63,573 bases of DNA, from positions 1 through 63,573 of the forward strand of contig FLQS01000032.1 in assembly GCA_900078375.1 (NCBI GenBank), read 5' to 3'. This DNA comes from an uncultured Mycobacterium sp. GTDB lineage: Bacteria > Actinomycetota > Actinomycetes > Mycobacteriales > Mycobacteriaceae. A program made the translations under genes and the position numbers. The notes under the pieces were generated by a model that had not been told where the DNA came from, made no database searches, and saw only the letters and a list, made by a program, of their open reading frames with translations. Positions 49,492 to 58,782 of this stretch are shown piece by piece (the stretch's first letter is position 1; every line of letters starts with the position of its first letter).

Positions 49492-51495
49492 ATGGATGAC
49501 ATGGCCGTAGACGACCCCTACCTCTGGCTCGAAGAAATCGCCGGCGCCGAACAGCTGGACTGGGTGCGCAAGCACAACGATCCGACGGTCGCCGAATTCG
49601 GCGGTGAGACGTTCGAGCAATTGCGCGCCGAAGCACTGGAGGTGCTCGACACCGACGCACGGATTCCCTACGTGCGCCGACGCGGCGACTACCTGTACAA
49701 CTTCTGGCGCGACGCGGCCAACCCCAGGGGCTTGTGGCGACGGACCACACTCGAGAGCTACCTGACCGAGGATCCCGCCTGGGACGTCATCATCGACCTC
49801 GATGAGCTGGCCGCCGCCGACGGCGAGAAGTGGGTGTGGGCCGGGGCCGACGTCATCGAACCCGATCACACACTGGCGTTGATCAATCTGTCGCGGGGCG
49901 GCTCGGATGCGGCAATTGTGCGCGAATTCGACATGGTGAAGCGGGAATTCGTGACCGACGGGTTCGAGCTGCCGGAGGCGAAGTCGCGGGTGTCGTGGGA
50001 GGACCATGACACGGTGTTGGTCGGTACCGACTTCGGGCCCGAGTCGTTGACGGAATCGGGCTACCCCCGGATCGTCAAACGGTGGCGGCGCAATCAGCCA
50101 CTCGCCGAGGCGCAGACGTTGTTCACCGGGCCGGTCACCGATGTGGCCGTCGGCGCGACGGTGGATCGCACGCCCGGCTTTGAGCGGACCCTGCTGAGCC
50201 GGGCCGTCGATTTCTTCAACGACCAGGTGTACGAACTACGTTCGGGCGAATTGGTCCGCATCGACGCACCGACCGACGCCAGCTTGTCGGTGCACCGCGA
50301 GTGGCTGCTGATCGAACTGCGCAGCGATTGGCTGACGGGCAGGGCATCGTATCGAACCGGGTCCCTGCTGGCCGCCGACTATGAGCAATTCCTCGACGGC
50401 ACAGCCAATCTCACCGTGGTCTTCGAACCCGATGAGCACACCAGCCTGCACGAGTATTCGTGGACCCGTGACCGGCTGCTGCTGGTGACGCTGGCCGACG
50501 TCGCCAGCCGGGTAGAGATCGTGACACCGGGTAACTGGACGCGGGAAAAGCTGGACGGTCTCGGCGGTAATACCGTCGTTGTCGCGACCGATGAAGACGG
50601 CGACGAAATCTTCTTGGATTCCAGCGATTTCATCACCCCGTCGCGGCTACTTCATGGCACTGCAGGCGGCGAACTGACCGAGATCAAACGGGCGCCGTCG
50701 TTCTTCGACGCCGGCGATCTTGAGGTGTCACAGCATTTCGCGACCTCCGATGACGGCACGGCGATCCCCTACTTCGTCGTCGGTCACAAACACAACCAGG
50801 CACCGGCTCCCACGCTGCTGGGCGGCTACGGCGGGTTTGAGGTGTCCCGCACACCGGGCTACGACGGTGTGCTGGGCCGGCTATGGCTGTCGCGGGGCGG
50901 CACATACGTGCTGGCCAACATCCGCGGCGGCGGCGAGTACGGGCCGGCCTGGCACACCCAGGCAATGCGGGACGGCCGGCACAAGGTGGCCGAGGACTTC
51001 GCCGCGGTGGCACGCGATCTCGTCGACCGCGGCATCGCAGGCGTTGCGCAGCTGGGTGCCCAGGGCGGCAGCAACGGCGGTCTGCTGATGGGCATCATGC
51101 TGACCAAGTACCCGGAGTTGTTCGGCGCGTTGGTATGCCAGGTGCCGCTGCTGGACATGAAGCGCTTCCATCTGCTGCTGGCCGGGGCGTCATGGGTGGC
51201 CGAGTACGGCGATCCGGACGATCCCGCGGATTGGGCGTTCATCTCGGAATACTCGCCGTATCAAAATATTTCGGCCGATAAACGCTATCCCCCGGTGCTG
51301 ATCACCACGTCGACGCGCGACGATCGGGTGCATCCGGGGCATGCCCGCAAGATGACCGCCGCGCTGGAGGAGGCCGGCCATCCCGTCTGGTACTACGAGA
51401 ACATCGAGGGCGGCCACGCCGGGGCGGCCGACAACGCGCAGACGGCCTTCAAGTCGGCGTTGAGCTACTCGTTCTTGCACCGCATGCTGGGCTGA
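49492..51495 (+). CDS. Prolyl oligopeptidase family serine peptidase
   Basis: A 667-residue S9 peptidase (Rv0457c position). The N-terminal beta-propeller covers about residues 15-420. The alpha/beta-hydrolase domain has nucleophile Ser in QGGSNGGLLMG, Asp in STRDDRVHPGHA and His in IEGGHAGAAD. It cleaves short proline-containing peptides, or related esters. No signal peptide, so it is cytoplasmic. ATG at 49492 is chosen; ATG 49501 is possible. The frame stays open upstream, but that stretch is antisense to the aldehyde dehydrogenase and is not coding. Confidence 0.93.
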   Translation: MDDMAVDDPYLWLEEIAGAEQLDWVRKHNDPTVAEFGGETFEQLRAEALEVLDTDARIPYVRRRGDYLYNFWRDAANPRGLWRRTTLESYLTEDPAWDVIIDLDELAAADGEKWVWAGADVIEPDHTLALINLSRGGSDAAIVREFDMVKREFVTDGFELPEAKSRVSWEDHDTVLVGTDFGPESLTESGYPRIVKRWRRNQPLAEAQTLFTGPVTDVAVGATVDRTPGFERTLLSRAVDFFNDQVYELRSGELVRIDAPTDASLSVHREWLLIELRSDWLTGRASYRTGSLLAADYEQFLDGTANLTVVFEPDEHTSLHEYSWTRDRLLLVTLADVASRVEIVTPGNWTREKLDGLGGNTVVVATDEDGDEIFLDSSDFITPSRLLHGTAGGELTEIKRAPSFFDAGDLEVSQHFATSDDGTAIPYFVVGHKHNQAPAPTLLGGYGGFEVSRTPGYDGVLGRLWLSRGGTYVLANIRGGGEYGPAWHTQAMRDGRHKVAEDFAAVARDLVDRGIAGVAQLGAQGGSNGGLLMGIMLTKYPELFGALVCQVPLLDMKRFHLLLAGASWVAEYGDPDDPADWAFISEYSPYQNISADKRYPPVLITTSTRDDRVHPGHARKMTAALEEAGHPVWYYENIEGGHAGAADNAQTAFKSALSYSFLHRMLG

Positions 51496-51565
51496 CGGAG
51501 CGAGTTGACCAGGACACATCACGTAGTACCCTCAACCTAACAGCTAACATGCCAGGGGGTGTGCG

Positions 51566-51865
51566 GTGCAGGTCGACGTCGATGAGATGCGCTCGGGCGC
51601 AAACCGGTCATACAACGCCGCCACATTCGCAATGGAGGGCGCTGACCAGCTGTCCCGTGCCATCGTCGGCGCCAGCATCTTCGGCGAATTCCCGGCGGCG
51701 GAGTCATTTCACGGCGCACTTTCCGAGGCGCACAGCAACCACATCGCGCGGCTGCGTAAGCATCAAAACCGCCTCGGAGTGCTGGGCGACAAGGGGCACA
51801 AGACTGCGTCGGTGTTCATCGACATGGAGGAACGCAACGCCGAGGCCCTGCGTTCGGTGTTGTGA
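51566..51865 (+). CDS. DUF2563 family small helical protein
   Basis: A 99-residue protein of the mycobacterial DUF2563 family, similar in size and helical content to WXG100/ESX proteins, with a bend-like GEFPAAESFH segment but no WXG. DUF2563 genes sit beside large proteins like the next one. By analogy with the small partners of type VII LXG effectors it could be a targeting partner or chaperone. GTG start at 51566; the last 4 bases overlap the next gene (GTGA). Confidence 0.86.
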   Translation: MQVDVDEMRSGANRSYNAATFAMEGADQLSRAIVGASIFGEFPAAESFHGALSEAHSNHIARLRKHQNRLGVLGDKGHKTASVFIDMEERNAEALRSVL

Positions 51866-53388
51866 CCGAGTATCCGAGCCTGAAACACATCAGCATTCCC
51901 GCCCTCATCGGTGAGGCGGGTGGCGATCCGTGGCACGTCGACGAGACGCTGCAGAGTGGCGATCCCGGTGCGATCGCCGAACTGGGTCGCGCCTTCTACA
52001 ACGCCGGCGCCTGCACCGCAGAGACCTACGCGGAATTCGAACAGGCGCAGGCCCGGTTCCGGGCGTCGTGGAATCGGGAGAACGGCGAGCATCCGATCAA
52101 CGACAGCGCCGAGGTCCAGCGTGCCACCACCGGGTTGATGGTCCAACGCGATCAGCTACCGGCGATCGGCGCGGATCTCTCCACCATCGCAGCCAACCTT
52201 GCTGAGGCGCAGCGCTTTTCTGACATGCAGGTTGATAACCTCAACACTGCGCTGCACTACATCGACGCGTTGATCGACCGGGCACTCGCGAACGATCAGG
52301 ACACCTCAGCGCTGGAGGTCAACGCGATCACGGCGACGTCCGGGGTGCTGCAGCAGGTCGAAGGCCTGCGCGACGATTATGGCGCCAAGCTGGAGGCGTC
52401 ATTGACCGACCTGCGTGTCGAGCACGGTTATGACCCCGCGGCGATCGAGGACGTCGACGGTGACGGTGAGCTCGGACCCGAACAACGCGGCCGAGAATCG
52501 GCCGACTACTACGACGCGAACCAGCGCGCCAAAGACGAGGCGCTGGTCGACAGCGGCGGCCCGATGACACCGGAAAAGGCCGACGCCGCAGCGCGTTTGC
52601 GCGACTTCGCCACCGCAACGAATCCCGCGGCCGACGCCGATGCGCGACGTCTTGCGGGTGAACGCCTCGACGATTTCCGGATGGCCAATTTCGTCGGACC
52701 GCTGCCCAAGGACCCCATCCTCGGCGAGGATGGGCGAACCCGGGCCCAACGGCGACTTGGTATGCAACGGCAGCTGGAACAGGGCGGGTTGTACAACCTG
52801 CCACCGATGACCCCCGATCAGGCGACCCAACAGCTTGATGAGGGCGAACAGTTCGGGCGCGTTGTCGCGGTGAAGCAGGCGATGTTCGCTCTCACGAGCC
52901 AGGGTATGTCCGAGGACGGCGCCAAGGCGGTGATCAACGACTTGGTCCATCAGGCAAGCGATCTCACCGATTACACCGGACCCGCAGCCGCGGGCGTCGA
53001 AGCCTACGGCGAGCGAGTGCCTGCTGGGCGTCACGCCAAGCTGGAGGATCTCTTATCACCTACCGACGCCGCGAAGTGGGCACATATTGCCGGCAAGGTC
53101 GGCCGGGTTGGAGATCTGATCCAACTGGGTGTCGCGTTCAACGACGCCTTCCACGGCGGCAGTGGGGAGGACCTGGGTGGGGCCATCGGTGGCTTTGCCG
53201 GGGGCTCTGCCGCCACCTGGGCCGCCGCGGCAGTGGCCGGGTCGTTCACGGGACCGTGGACCACCGCGGCAATCGTCGTCGCAGCCAGTGTGGTCGGAGG
53301 ACTCGGCGGCGAACAGATCGGTGGCGGCGTCGGATCGCTCTTTGATCCAGCCTTTGGTTCGGCCGGTGGCGGCGGAAAGAGTTGGTAG
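51862..53388 (+). CDS. Effector-like protein with glycine-rich hydrophobic C-terminus
   Basis: A 508-residue protein of a mycobacterial family sometimes called 'TPR repeat region-containing'. The N-terminal 190 residues are mostly helical. An EF-hand-like loop DVDGDGELGPEQ is at 197-208. A helical Ala/Asp/Glu-rich middle follows, then a glycine-zipper region at about 436-495 (GGAIGGFAGGSAATWAAAAV and VASVVGGLGGEQIGGG patterns) that could insert into membranes. No signal peptide, so export would be by a type VII system. From memory, Rv0026 and Rv2079/Rv2082 are relatives. A toxin role is inference from layout and from the small membrane protein that follows. Confidence 0.82.
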   Translation: MTEYPSLKHISIPALIGEAGGDPWHVDETLQSGDPGAIAELGRAFYNAGACTAETYAEFEQAQARFRASWNRENGEHPINDSAEVQRATTGLMVQRDQLPAIGADLSTIAANLAEAQRFSDMQVDNLNTALHYIDALIDRALANDQDTSALEVNAITATSGVLQQVEGLRDDYGAKLEASLTDLRVEHGYDPAAIEDVDGDGELGPEQRGRESADYYDANQRAKDEALVDSGGPMTPEKADAAARLRDFATATNPAADADARRLAGERLDDFRMANFVGPLPKDPILGEDGRTRAQRRLGMQRQLEQGGLYNLPPMTPDQATQQLDEGEQFGRVVAVKQAMFALTSQGMSEDGAKAVINDLVHQASDLTDYTGPAAAGVEAYGERVPAGRHAKLEDLLSPTDAAKWAHIAGKVGRVGDLIQLGVAFNDAFHGGSGEDLGGAIGGFAGGSAATWAAAAVAGSFTGPWTTAAIVVAASVVGGLGGEQIGGGVGSLFDPAFGSAGGGGKSW

Positions 53389-53390
53389 GC

Positions 53391-53741
53391 ATGCAACATA
53401 CTTTCGGTTACCTGGGTTTGGCCGCGATTATCGCGGGAGGGATCCTCAGCATGTTCCCGCTGTGGAAGTCGGCGACGCTATCCCCCGATTCGATCGAACG
53501 CCGCGTGTATTGGACCGGCTGCGCGATCGGCACCCCGCTGCTGTTCTTGTCGCAATTTCCCGACTGGCCGCGAGGACTGTTCTTTGCGGGCGGCGCGGCT
53601 GTGGCGCTGCTGGCCATTGCCTTCCAGTGGACCAACCACGTCAAGATCAAGGGCCGGACTTATTCGGCGTTCAACAACAACCGCCGCCCCGACCGGCCGC
53701 CAGCACTAGCTCCGGAAGCGGACGACGACCAGGGCGAGTGA
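53391..53741 (+). CDS. Small three-helix membrane protein, candidate immunity protein
   Basis: A 116-residue protein with hydrophobic segments at about residues 5-24, 43-56 and 63-80, then a charged tail. ATG at 53391 lies 2 bp after the stop of the effector-like gene, so the two are co-translated. Its size, membrane nature and position fit an immunity protein against a membrane-acting effector. That assignment is inference; no family is recognised. Convergent with the DapB-like gene, 1 bp apart. Confidence 0.75.
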   Translation: MQHTFGYLGLAAIIAGGILSMFPLWKSATLSPDSIERRVYWTGCAIGTPLLFLSQFPDWPRGLFFAGGAAVALLAIAFQWTNHVKIKGRTYSAFNNNRRPDRPPALAPEADDDQGE

Positions 53742-53742
53742 A

Positions 53743-54792
53743 TCACCCCAACACATGTCGTCCGACGATCATCGGCAGGTCCAGGAACGTCCGGATACCC
53801 GGCGCCGCTTCGCACACCGGTGAAATCGCATGCACCGCATGCATGGCCGTGCCCAGGCAGCCCTGATCGGTCTCGTCCTCGCCGTGGGTGGCGATCTTGG
53901 ATTCGAGGACCATCGACGGCTCACCCTCGACGGTGACCTTCCACCCGCGCCCCGTCGGCCAATCCGGCGCCTGCTCGTCGCCGAGTCGGGTGATGTGCTC
54001 GACCGTCATGGCCGGACGCCCGTTGACCACGGCGGTATAGCCAAATCGCTGCGCCGCAACGGTTCCCGCCGCCACCCGGCCGGCCTTGATATCGAAAGCC
54101 TCAGCAGCCAGTGCAGTCTCGCGGTGGTAGATGAAATCGTCGACCGTCGCACCCAGTCCCTCGGCCAGCAGCATCAGCGGAGCGCGAAACGTGACGCCGG
54201 CCAAGGCCGCATCCGCCATCGGCACCGGTTCGTCGGGTCGCTTGCCGAAACCCATGATGTCGAACAGCATCATGGCGCTGTCATACGTGGTGTAATCCAT
54301 CAGCTCCTGCACCAGCAGCGAGTCGATGCGGGCGAACAGACCCGACATCGTCAACGGCAGCACCTCGGCGGCCCAGCCCGGCTCGATCCCGGTGCCATGA
54401 AACGACGACTGCCCTTCGGCACACGCCGCTGTCAATCGCTCTGCCACCTCAGGACCCATGCTGAGTGGATAGATCAGCGCCGTCACCGCGGTCGAGATCA
54501 CATTCTTGCCCGATGCCAGCAGCCGGCAGATGTCGTCGACAGCGCCGGCAGGATTCATCTCGCCCTGCGGCATGTACAGCACGCAGTCGGCGTCCAACGC
54601 GACGATCTCATCGACGTCCGTGGTGGTCTGCACGCCGATCGGCCCGATCCCGCACACGTCGCCGACGTCACGGCCGGCCTTGGCATCGCTGTAAACCAGC
54701 GCACCAACCAACTCGAGGTCGGGATGGCGGTGCACGGCCGCAACGGAATGCTTACCCACCGAACCGGTGGCCCACTGGATGACGCGCAGCAC
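53743..54792 (-). CDS. DapB-like NAD(P)H-dependent dehydrogenase family protein
   Basis: A 349-residue Rossmann protein of the 'NAD(P)H-dependent amine dehydrogenase / dihydrodipicolinate reductase N-terminal' type, common in mycobacteria. It begins VLRVIQWATGSVGKHSVAAVH. The second domain has VTALIYPLSMGPEVAER and HGTGIEPGWAAEVLP. True DapB is not implied, because the catalytic DapB motif is not seen. GTG at 54792 is chosen; the frame runs on to 54864 without a convincing start. Divergent from the enoyl-CoA hydratase gene by 84 bp. Confidence 0.84.
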   Translation of the reverse strand: MLRVIQWATGSVGKHSVAAVHRHPDLELVGALVYSDAKAGRDVGDVCGIGPIGVQTTTDVDEIVALDADCVLYMPQGEMNPAGAVDDICRLLASGKNVISTAVTALIYPLSMGPEVAERLTAACAEGQSSFHGTGIEPGWAAEVLPLTMSGLFARIDSLLVQELMDYTTYDSAMMLFDIMGFGKRPDEPVPMADAALAGVTFRAPLMLLAEGLGATVDDFIYHRETALAAEAFDIKAGRVAAGTVAAQRFGYTAVVNGRPAMTVEHITRLGDEQAPDWPTGRGWKVTVEGEPSMVLESKIATHGEDETDQGCLGTAMHAVHAISPVCEAAPGIRTFLDLPMIVGRHVLG

Positions 54793-54876
54793 CAGGTGAT
54801 CGTACTGTAAGCCATGCGGTAATGCCTTCAATTCACGCGTCTTGACCAGCGGCCGACAAGTCACTTCACTGCGGTT

Positions 54877-55773
54877 ATGCCCGAATTCGAAACCGTCCTG
54901 TACTCAACCGACGGACCCGTCGCCACCGTCACCCTCAACCGCCCGGAACACCTCAACACCATCGTCTCGCCGATGCCCGACGAAGTGGAGGCCGCCATCG
55001 GACTGGCCGAGCACGATCCGTCGATCAAGGTCATCGTGCTGCGCGGCGCTGGCCGGGCGTTCTGCGGCGGCTATGACTTCGGCGGCGGATTCCAGCACTG
55101 GGGTGAGTCGATGATGACCGACGGGCGCTGGGATCCCGGCAAGGACTTCGCGATGGTCAGCGGTCGCGCGACGGGCCCGACGAGTAAGTTCATGGCCATC
55201 TGGCGGGCGACCAAGCCGGTGATCGCGCAGGTGCACGGCTGGTGTGTGGGCGGCGCAAGCGACTACGCGTTGTGCGCCGATCTGGTGATCGCCAGCGAGG
55301 ACGCGGTGATCGGCACGCCCTACAGCCGGATGTGGGGTGCCTACCTGTCCGGGATGTGGCTGTATCGCCTGTCCTTCAGCAAGGCCAAGTGGCATTCGCT
55401 GACCGGTCGCCCGCTGACAGGACGTGAGGCGGCAGATATCGAGCTGATCAACGAGGCGGTCCCCTTCGAGCAGCTGGAGGCACGGGTGGCCGAGATTGCG
55501 ACTGACCTGGCCCGAATCCCGTTGTCGCAGTTACAGGCTCAGAAGCTCATCGTGAACCAGGCCTACGAGAACATGGGCCTGGCGAGCACGCAGACCCTCG
55601 GCGGCATTCTCGACGGTCTGATGCGCAACACTCCGGAAGCGCTCGACTTCATCAACACCGCGGGAACGCAGGGAGTCCGCGCGGCCGTCGAACATCGCGA
55701 CGGACCCTGGGGCGACTACAGCCAGGCTCCGACTGAGCGGCGGCCCGACCCGTCCCACGTCATCGAGCCCTAG
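54877..55773 (+). CDS. echA2: Enoyl-CoA hydratase/isomerase family protein
   Basis: A 298-residue crotonase-fold protein (Rv0456c position). The CoA-binding/oxyanion block is VLRGAGRAFCGGYDFGGG, and the second glycine is in HGWCVGGASDYALCADLVIAS. The usual catalytic Glu near SRMWGAYL is not evident (Trp-Gly-Ala), so the reaction may differ from simple hydration. ATG at 54877. The 3' end overlaps the next, convergent gene by 4 bp. It is the last gene that follows M. tuberculosis order here. Confidence 0.87.
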   Translation: MPEFETVLYSTDGPVATVTLNRPEHLNTIVSPMPDEVEAAIGLAEHDPSIKVIVLRGAGRAFCGGYDFGGGFQHWGESMMTDGRWDPGKDFAMVSGRATGPTSKFMAIWRATKPVIAQVHGWCVGGASDYALCADLVIASEDAVIGTPYSRMWGAYLSGMWLYRLSFSKAKWHSLTGRPLTGREAADIELINEAVPFEQLEARVAEIATDLARIPLSQLQAQKLIVNQAYENMGLASTQTLGGILDGLMRNTPEALDFINTAGTQGVRAAVEHRDGPWGDYSQAPTERRPDPSHVIEP

Positions 55774-56609
55774 GTCGATCTGGCCAGACTGACCAGCAGC
55801 GACACGATCACCCCGATGATCACCAGGCCGCCGCCGACCACCAGGGTGATGTTGAGCCACTGGTGCATGCTGTTCTGCGCTGTGCCGACCAGCACTTCGG
55901 CGATCCGTCGGATATCACCGGACGAATTGTCCAGCACCGCATTCAGCCTTCGCCGGCCGAATTCGATTGCGGCCCAACCGGCTGCGCCCACCAGCAGCGC
56001 CGACACACCCAGGCCCACCAGCATCTTGCCGCGGCTTCGGGCGACGAACAGCGTGAGCAACGCGAAGAATCCGGTCAACACCGCCAGTCCGACACTGACC
56101 CACGGCCCGTAGCCGGCCACCAGCCGAAGCGAACCGGGCCGCAACACCGAAGATGCGTTGTCGGTCAACGGAATTGGCACCGAGGTCGGCACCGTGATGT
56201 TGCAGTCGGACAGCGTCTCCTTGAATGCGGTATCGGAGAGCATCGGCGCGATGTCGATCACCCAGCGGCCCTGCGAGTCGACGTTCGAGCGGATCGAGTC
56301 GGTGAACAACCACCGGTGCGCAAAGCGGTTCGCCTGGGCGAACTGGCCGGGGAACGATGAGCTCGAGGTGTAGGTGGCGGCGACCAGACTCACCGTCTGA
56401 GTGTTCACGCTGGCGCCCAACCGGGCCACCTGCGTCGTCAACTGGGATGCCATCGCCGACTGCAGGCCGGGATCGCTGGCGGCTTTCTGCGCCAGCGCCG
56501 CATAGCCGTCCTCGTCGACCAGGTGCTGTTGCACCCACGCCGCGGGCAAGGCGAGCGCCAACAAGAGCGTCGTGACGAGCCACATCAGTAGCGTCGCCGC
56601 GAACCGCAC
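55770..56609 (-). CDS. Conserved mycobacterial membrane protein
   Basis: A 279-residue protein with an N-terminal hydrophobic segment (about 5-24), a periplasmic domain (about 25-165) and three further membrane segments (about 170-192, 195-215, 250-275). The periplasmic part has one cysteine (SDCNITVP). No motif points to a function. ATG at 56609. Confidence 0.78.
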   Translation of the reverse strand: MRFAATLLMWLVTTLLLALALPAAWVQQHLVDEDGYAALAQKAASDPGLQSAMASQLTTQVARLGASVNTQTVSLVAATYTSSSSFPGQFAQANRFAHRWLFTDSIRSNVDSQGRWVIDIAPMLSDTAFKETLSDCNITVPTSVPIPLTDNASSVLRPGSLRLVAGYGPWVSVGLAVLTGFFALLTLFVARSRGKMLVGLGVSALLVGAAGWAAIEFGRRRLNAVLDNSSGDIRRIAEVLVGTAQNSMHQWLNITLVVGGGLVIIGVIVSLLVSLARST

Positions 56610-56639
56610 GCGTCCTCCTCTGCGGGGGACGCGCGGGGT

Positions 56640-57497
56640 TTAGTCGGAGTGAGTCGCGCGGCCCACGATCAACGGGTCGGGCTGGCCGACCACCTCATGG
56701 TCTTTGTTGTCGTAGTTGAACTTACTCAGCACGTGGCGCATCGCGTTGATCCGGGCGCGTTTCTTGTCGTTGCTTTTGACAACGGTCCAGGGTGCGACCT
56801 CGGTGTCCGTCCAGGCGAACATGTCTTCCTTGGCGGCGGTGTATTCGTGCCACTTGTCCAGCGACGCCAGATCTGTCGGCGATAGTTTCCACTGCCGCAC
56901 CGGGTCGACCTGGCGGATGGTGAACCGGGTGCGTTGTTCGGAGGACGAGACCGAGAACCACAGCTTGGTCAGGCTGATGCCGTCGTTGACCAGCATCTGC
57001 TCGAACAGCGGTGCCTGCCGGATGAACTCGGCGTGCTGCTTGGGCGTGCAGTACCCCATCACCCGCTCCACCCCGGCGCGGTTGTACCAGGACCGGTCGA
57101 ACATCACGATCTCGCCGGCCGCCGGCAGGTGGTTGACGTAGCGCTGGAAGTACCACTGAGTGCGTTCCTTCTCGGTGGGCTTCTCCAGTGCGACGACCCG
57201 CGCGCCCCTCGGATTGAGGTGCTCCATGAAGCGCTTGATCGTCCCGCCCTTGCCTGCGGCGTCGCGCCCTTCGAACACGAAGACGTGCCGCAGCCCGTGG
57301 GCCTGGCTCCACTTCTGCAGCTTCAGCAGCTCGATCTGCAGTAGCCGCTTCTGTTCCTCGTACTCGTTGCGCGACATCCGATCCGCGTACGGATAGTTTT
57401 CCCGCCACGTGTCGACGGCCAGCCCAGCGGCGTCGAGCAACACCGGGTCGTCGTCATCATCGTCAAAGATCGTGTAGCCATTGCTCTCGAGTGACAC
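56640..57497 (-). CDS. ppk2: Polyphosphate kinase 2 (class I-like)
   Basis: A 285-residue PPK2 that transfers phosphate between polyphosphate and nucleoside diphosphates. It has Walker A FVFEGRDAAGKGGTIKRFMEH, FDRSWYNRAGVERVMGYC (Walker B region) and the lid-like VDPVRQWKLSPTDL. It matches Rv3232c-type PPK2 from memory. The first 25 residues carry an acidic run (FDDDDDDP). ATG at 57497. It is the second PPK2 of this window, and only distantly related to the one at 36602. Confidence 0.93.
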   Translation of the reverse strand: MSLESNGYTIFDDDDDDPVLLDAAGLAVDTWRENYPYADRMSRNEYEEQKRLLQIELLKLQKWSQAHGLRHVFVFEGRDAAGKGGTIKRFMEHLNPRGARVVALEKPTEKERTQWYFQRYVNHLPAAGEIVMFDRSWYNRAGVERVMGYCTPKQHAEFIRQAPLFEQMLVNDGISLTKLWFSVSSSEQRTRFTIRQVDPVRQWKLSPTDLASLDKWHEYTAAKEDMFAWTDTEVAPWTVVKSNDKKRARINAMRHVLSKFNYDNKDHEVVGQPDPLIVGRATHSD

Positions 57498-57560
57498 GCG
57501 CGGAAATTATCAGCGCCAGGGAAACCCGGGGTGACGCCTTGGTGAACGCCGGATCGCTAC

Positions 57561-58754
57561 TCAGGCGGCCGGGTTGCCCCGGGCAGACCGGCCCTTACCG
57601 CCGGTCGACTCCCCCTTGGCCTTCTTGGCGGTGGACTTCGCCGGCGATTGTTGCTTGCCATCGCCGGCCGGGTGGACGGCCTTTCGGGCGGATTGCCCCT
57701 GCCCGCGGACATTCGGTGATTCGGTCGACGACGTCTCCGGTGCCACCGCGTCGTTACTCTTCGCCGCCGCCGGAGCAGCGGCCGCCGGGAAGGGGAACGG
57801 CGTCGGCGTGATCGGAGTGGGAAGGTAGCTCAGCAGGCCCGAAACCGCGGTGGCGAAACCCTGATAGACGGAGTAGGCCAGACCGTCCTGCATACCGAAA
57901 CCACTCTCCCCGATCGGTGCCGGCAGGAAGAAGAGTGGCTTGAGCAGGTTGTAGGACAGGTTGCCCAGCAGGCCGTCGTACAGGTTCGGGGCCAGCGCGT
58001 CGTAGACCAGGTTGCTGAGCAGTCCGGGGATATCGGCTGGATTCTGGATGGCCGACTCGACGGTCGCCTCGAGGTTGGCCGGCAGGTAGGCCAGGTAGTA
58101 CGCGACGGCCACGCCCAGCGTTACCGGAAGGGCGATGGCATCCTGCGCGGCATAGATCAATCGGCCGATGGGGGTGTTGTATTGCTCCCACATGTGATTG
58201 ATAGCGGCTGTCGGATCGGGCAGGCTGGCGAACGCGTCGTTGATGCCGTCGGCGAAGCCATTGATCGCACCGTTGAGGGCCGACGCCAACGAGGCCGGCA
58301 ACAAATTCACCAGCGGCTCAACGATCGACGACTTCACGTACCAGGGATAGGCGAAGTAATACTCCGTGTTGTCGTTGGGGTTGACGTAGTTGTTCGAGGG
58401 GTTGAGATACGTCTGCAGCAGGTAACTCAGTGCGCTGCCGGGATTCTCGACGAAAGCCGATGCCAGGAACACCGGGTTGATGGGAACGCCCCAGCCGAAA
58501 TCGCTATCGTCCCAGTAATAGTTGAGCCCGAGGGCAAAGTCCGTTCCGATCAGGAACGCGTCGGCAGCAGCGGACACCACATCGCCCAGGCCGTTCAACG
58601 CGTCGGTGACGAACGATGCCGGCTGCACGGCAACGTCGGTCAACACGGGCAGCGTTTCCGGTCCCGCACCGACCACCGCGGGCGCGGTGGCCACCATGCC
58701 GGCGGCCAGCAGGGCCGCAGCGAATTTGGTATGCGGACGCGCATTGGCGAACAT
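57561..58754 (-). CDS. Large secreted mycobacterial protein of unknown function
   Basis: A 397-residue protein with a signal peptide (about 1-30; AAALLAAGMVATAPAVVGAGP). The middle is hydrophobic and aromatic, with repeated Asn/Pro/Leu/Tyr segments (VNLLPASLASALNG, PTAAINHMWEQY, LPANLEATVE). The end is Lys/Ala/Gly/Ser-rich (KSTAKKAKGESTGGKG). The layout resembles several PE-PGRS-neighbour or envelope-associated families without a PE domain. ATG at 58754. No enzyme motif is seen. Confidence 0.8.
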   Translation of the reverse strand: MFANARPHTKFAAALLAAGMVATAPAVVGAGPETLPVLTDVAVQPASFVTDALNGLGDVVSAAADAFLIGTDFALGLNYYWDDSDFGWGVPINPVFLASAFVENPGSALSYLLQTYLNPSNNYVNPNDNTEYYFAYPWYVKSSIVEPLVNLLPASLASALNGAINGFADGINDAFASLPDPTAAINHMWEQYNTPIGRLIYAAQDAIALPVTLGVAVAYYLAYLPANLEATVESAIQNPADIPGLLSNLVYDALAPNLYDGLLGNLSYNLLKPLFFLPAPIGESGFGMQDGLAYSVYQGFATAVSGLLSYLPTPITPTPFPFPAAAAPAAAKSNDAVAPETSSTESPNVRGQGQSARKAVHPAGDGKQQSPAKSTAKKAKGESTGGKGRSARGNPAA

Positions 58755-58782
58755 TGATCCCCCCGAATCGGTTAGGCGGCAA

